Shown here piece by piece: positions 62,194-64,000 of a stretch of 64,000 nucleotides of DNA. The notes below the pieces were generated by a model. The model made no database searches and was not told the DNA's origin. It saw only the letters and a list, made by a program, of their open reading frames with translations. Made by a program: the position numbers and the translations under genes. The DNA is from Streptomyces typhae (GTDB taxonomy: Bacteria; Actinomycetota; Actinomycetes; Streptomycetales; Streptomycetaceae): contig NZ_WPNZ01000026.1 of assembly GCF_009755605.1 (NCBI RefSeq), forward strand, positions 62,001 through 126,000, written 5' to 3'. How positions within the stretch are numbered: the stretch's first letter is position 1; each line of letters opens with the position of its first letter.

Positions 62194-63474
62194 GTGCGGG
62201 AGCAGCAGATTCCGGTCGTCGTACTCACCGGATTTCTCGGCTCGGGGAAGACGACACTCCTGAATCATCTGCTCCACCGCAGTGGCGGCAGCCGGATCGG
62301 TGCGATCGTCAACGACTTCGGTTCGATCGAGATCGACGCGATGGCCGTCGCCGGGGCGCTCGGCGACTCCACCGTCTCTCTCGGCAACGGCTGCCTGTGC
62401 TGTGCCGTGGACGCCAGTGAGCTGGACGAGTACCTGGAGCGCCTCGCGGGCCCGGCCGCGGACATCGACGTCATCGTCATCGAGGCGAGCGGGCTCGCCG
62501 AGCCGCAGGAGCTTCTGCGCATGGTGCTGGCCAGCGAGAATCCGCACATCGTGTACGGCGGTCTCGTGGAGGTCGTCGACGCCGCCGAGTTCGACGCCAC
62601 CCGGCAGCGGCATCCGGAGGTGGACCGGCACCTGGGCATCGCCGACCTCGTCGTCGTCAACAAGGCCGACCGGGTGAGCGACGCCGAGCGGGAACGGATC
62701 CTGGCCGAGGTGCACCGCCTCACCGACCGTGCGGCGATCGTCTCCGCCTCGTACGGCCGCGTCGACGTGGGGCTCCTGCTCGACCGCAAGCCCGTGGGGG
62801 AGCGAGTGGGGCAGCTCTCCTTCGACGACCTGCACGACCACGAGGAGGGCGCCCCCGACGGCGGTCCGGACCGTGGAGGGGCCGTCGGCAGCGCGGACGG
62901 CGCCGACCGCGGGGACCAAGACTCCTGCGGCTGCGACAGCCCCGGGCACCACCTCCACGACGGCTACGAAAGCCTCGCCTTCACCGCGGACGCGCCGCTC
63001 AGCCCGCGCCGGCTCATGGCCTTCCTCGACAGCAGGCCCGAGGGGCTGTACCGGATCAAGGGCTACGTCGACTTCGGCGCAGCCGACGCCCGCAACCGGT
63101 ACGCCGTACACTCCGTAGGACGCTTCCTGCGCTTCTACCCCGAGCCGTGGGAGCCGGGCGAGAAGCGGCTCACGCAGCTCGTCCTCATCGGGTCCGGCCT
63201 GGACGTCGCGGCCCTCGACGAGCAGCTGACGCTGTGCCGGGAGAACGACGAGGACGCCCCGGGCACCGACGAGTTCGGCATGTGGGGCGTCCTGCGTTAC
63301 GTACAGGACCCGGAGCAGGGCTCCGAGGGGCCCGCGGGGTCCGACGGACCCGCGGGCTCCGAGCAGGGGCTCGATCAGCAGGTGCCCGAGGAGTTCGAGG
63401 CGCCGGAGGACGAAGCACTGGAGGCCGAGGCCTCGGGTCAGGACTCGAAACCTTCGCCCACTGCGGAAGGCTGA
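62194..63474 (+). CDS. CobW/COG0523-family GTPase (metal chaperone)
   Basis: 426 residues. GTPase motifs GFLGSGKT (13-20), SASGLAEP-like EASGLAEPQE and VNKAD; the metal-binding C-L-C-C at 67-70 (GNGCLCCAV). A His/Asp/Cys-rich insert (HDHEEG, DSCGCDSPGHHLHDG, about 210-255) and the CobW C-terminal domain (GLYRIKGYVDFG) follow. Such proteins deliver zinc or other metals to client enzymes. GTG start with GAGGGGC upstream. Acidic tail of about 50 residues (EEFEAPEDEALEAEAS). Confidence 0.9.
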   Translation: MREQQIPVVVLTGFLGSGKTTLLNHLLHRSGGSRIGAIVNDFGSIEIDAMAVAGALGDSTVSLGNGCLCCAVDASELDEYLERLAGPAADIDVIVIEASGLAEPQELLRMVLASENPHIVYGGLVEVVDAAEFDATRQRHPEVDRHLGIADLVVVNKADRVSDAERERILAEVHRLTDRAAIVSASYGRVDVGLLLDRKPVGERVGQLSFDDLHDHEEGAPDGGPDRGGAVGSADGADRGDQDSCGCDSPGHHLHDGYESLAFTADAPLSPRRLMAFLDSRPEGLYRIKGYVDFGAADARNRYAVHSVGRFLRFYPEPWEPGEKRLTQLVLIGSGLDVAALDEQLTLCRENDEDAPGTDEFGMWGVLRYVQDPEQGSEGPAGSDGPAGSEQGLDQQVPEEFEAPEDEALEAEASGQDSKPSPTAEG

Positions 63475-63695
63475 ACCGGCCCACGGCCCGTGCCACGCCA
63501 AGCCCTCCGCGCGGCCACGCTCCAGTCCAAGCTGAGCTCTCCGCCCGGCCGAGCCCTCCGCCCGGCCAAGGCTCCAGGCCAAGCCAAGCCCTCCGCCCGG
63601 CCAAGGCTCCAGGCCAAGCCCCAGGCCCGGCCAAGCCCCAGGCCAGGCCAAACTCTCGGCCAGACCGAGCCCCCCGCCGGACCGAGCCCCCGGGG
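63475..63695. repeat. Degenerate repeats between cobW-type gene and parC
   Basis: CCAAGCCCTCCGCCCGG / CCAAGGCTCCAGG-like units repeated about nine times between two convergent genes. No hairpin terminator identified. Confidence 0.75.
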
Positions 63696-64000
63696 CTACG
63701 CCGGCCCCGCCACCGCAGCCACCGGCTTCGCCAGTGACACCCCGGAGCCGTCGCGGCGCGGGTCGGGCTCGGGCAGCTCCGCGGGGGAGCCGTTGCGCTG
63801 GGCCGCGCGGGGCGGGGTCGGGCCGGCCCAGGCGAAGCTCAGGCAGTCCTCTCCCTTGAGCAGGCGCTGGCAGCGCACACCGCCGGTCGCCCGCCCCTTG
63901 CGCGGATACTGGTCGAAGGGGGTGACCTTGGCCGTCGTCTGCACCGAGTCGTCGAGCGTGCCGCGCGAACCGGCGATCGTGAACACCACGGCGTCCACCG
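63696..64000 (-). CDS. parC: DNA topoisomerase IV subunit A, C-terminal end (partial)
   Basis: Only the last ~101 residues are in the window; the gene continues past 64000. The text TPFDQYPRKGRATGGVRCQRLLKGEDCLSFAWAG is a blade of the GyrA/ParC beta-pinwheel domain, ending in a Pro/Ala tail (SLAKPVAAVAGPA). With parE 13 kb away, ParC is the best identification. Partner of ParE in chromosome decatenation. Confidence 0.88.
   Translation of the reverse strand, partial: VDAVVFTIAGSRGTLDDSVQTTAKVTPFDQYPRKGRATGGVRCQRLLKGEDCLSFAWAGPTPPRAAQRNGSPAELPEPDPRRDGSGVSLAKPVAAVAGPA

Noticed and set aside
1..64000. tRNA, rRNA, transposase, integrase or phage genes
   Set aside because: None recognised; no inverted repeats with target duplications of insertion sequences and no typical tRNA T-loop sequences.

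Overview
The window is chromosomal DNA of a Streptomyces or very close relative. The evidence is the extreme GC content with GC-rich third codon positions, frequent GTG and TTG starts, and a gene order built around hflX, dinG, lexA, nrdR, nrdJ, rnhB, whiH, hrdB, parE and parC. WhiH and HrdB point to Streptomyces specifically. No phage, insertion sequence, integrase, tRNA, rRNA or CRISPR array was seen; this looks like conserved core chromosome with some variable genes between core blocks.

Layout. (1) 1-6.6 kb: a secreted M1-type metallopeptidase, the ribosome-associated GTPase HflX, a 56-bp perfect palindrome acting as terminator, and two tandem paralogous secreted trypsin/V8-like proteases. 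(2) 7.0-14.5 kb: a four-gene NRPS-independent siderophore operon (PLP aminotransferase, two IucA/IucC synthetases, a GNAT acetyltransferase) without the expected decarboxylase, N-monooxygenase, exporter or receptor, and with long low-complexity segments in every protein. (3) 14.5-21.7 kb: a DNA damage and deoxynucleotide block (dinG, lexA, nrdR, B12-dependent nrdJ). (4) 21.9-30.8 kb: TerD, arylamine N-acetyltransferase, a YdbC-like protein, a divergent TetR/ABC-F pair, a histidine phosphatase, an ADP-ribosylglycohydrolase, and a divergent MFS exporter/TetR pair with two identical operators. (5) 30.9-43.4 kb: RNase HII, two uncharacterised proteins, a RecQ helicase fused to a phosphoribosyltransferase-like domain, a DUF4192 protein, a glycogen-debranching-type protein, a NrtR-like Nudix regulator and a fused ABC transporter. 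(6) 43.6-51 kb: whiH, the principal sigma factor hrdB, a secreted trypsin, a small zinc-ribbon protein and parE. (7) 51.4-64 kb: a NarL-type two-component system, a CitA/CitB-like two-component system, a putatively iron-regulated sucrase/ferredoxin-like protein, two divergent citrate synthase paralogues (one carrying an N-terminal DNA-binding domain), small membrane/unknown proteins, a CobW-type GTPase and the C-terminal end of parC.

Regulatory signals read by eye include an SOS box at lexA, paired NrdR boxes 31 bp apart at nrdR, two PafBC/RecA-NDp-type promoters (dinG and terD), an IdeR/DmdR-like iron box at the sucrase/ferredoxin gene, paired TetR operators, inverted DnaA-box-like sites upstream of the RecQ gene, and an AT-rich palindrome between the two citrate synthase genes. 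Several genes appear leaderless (a -10 hexamer 6-7 bp before the start codon).

A striking property of this strain is the abundance of short tandem repeats (periods 7, 8, 13, 18, 20, 21, 36 bp), many directly after stop codons and some duplicating the stop codon itself. All functional calls come from reading motifs; no database search was run.
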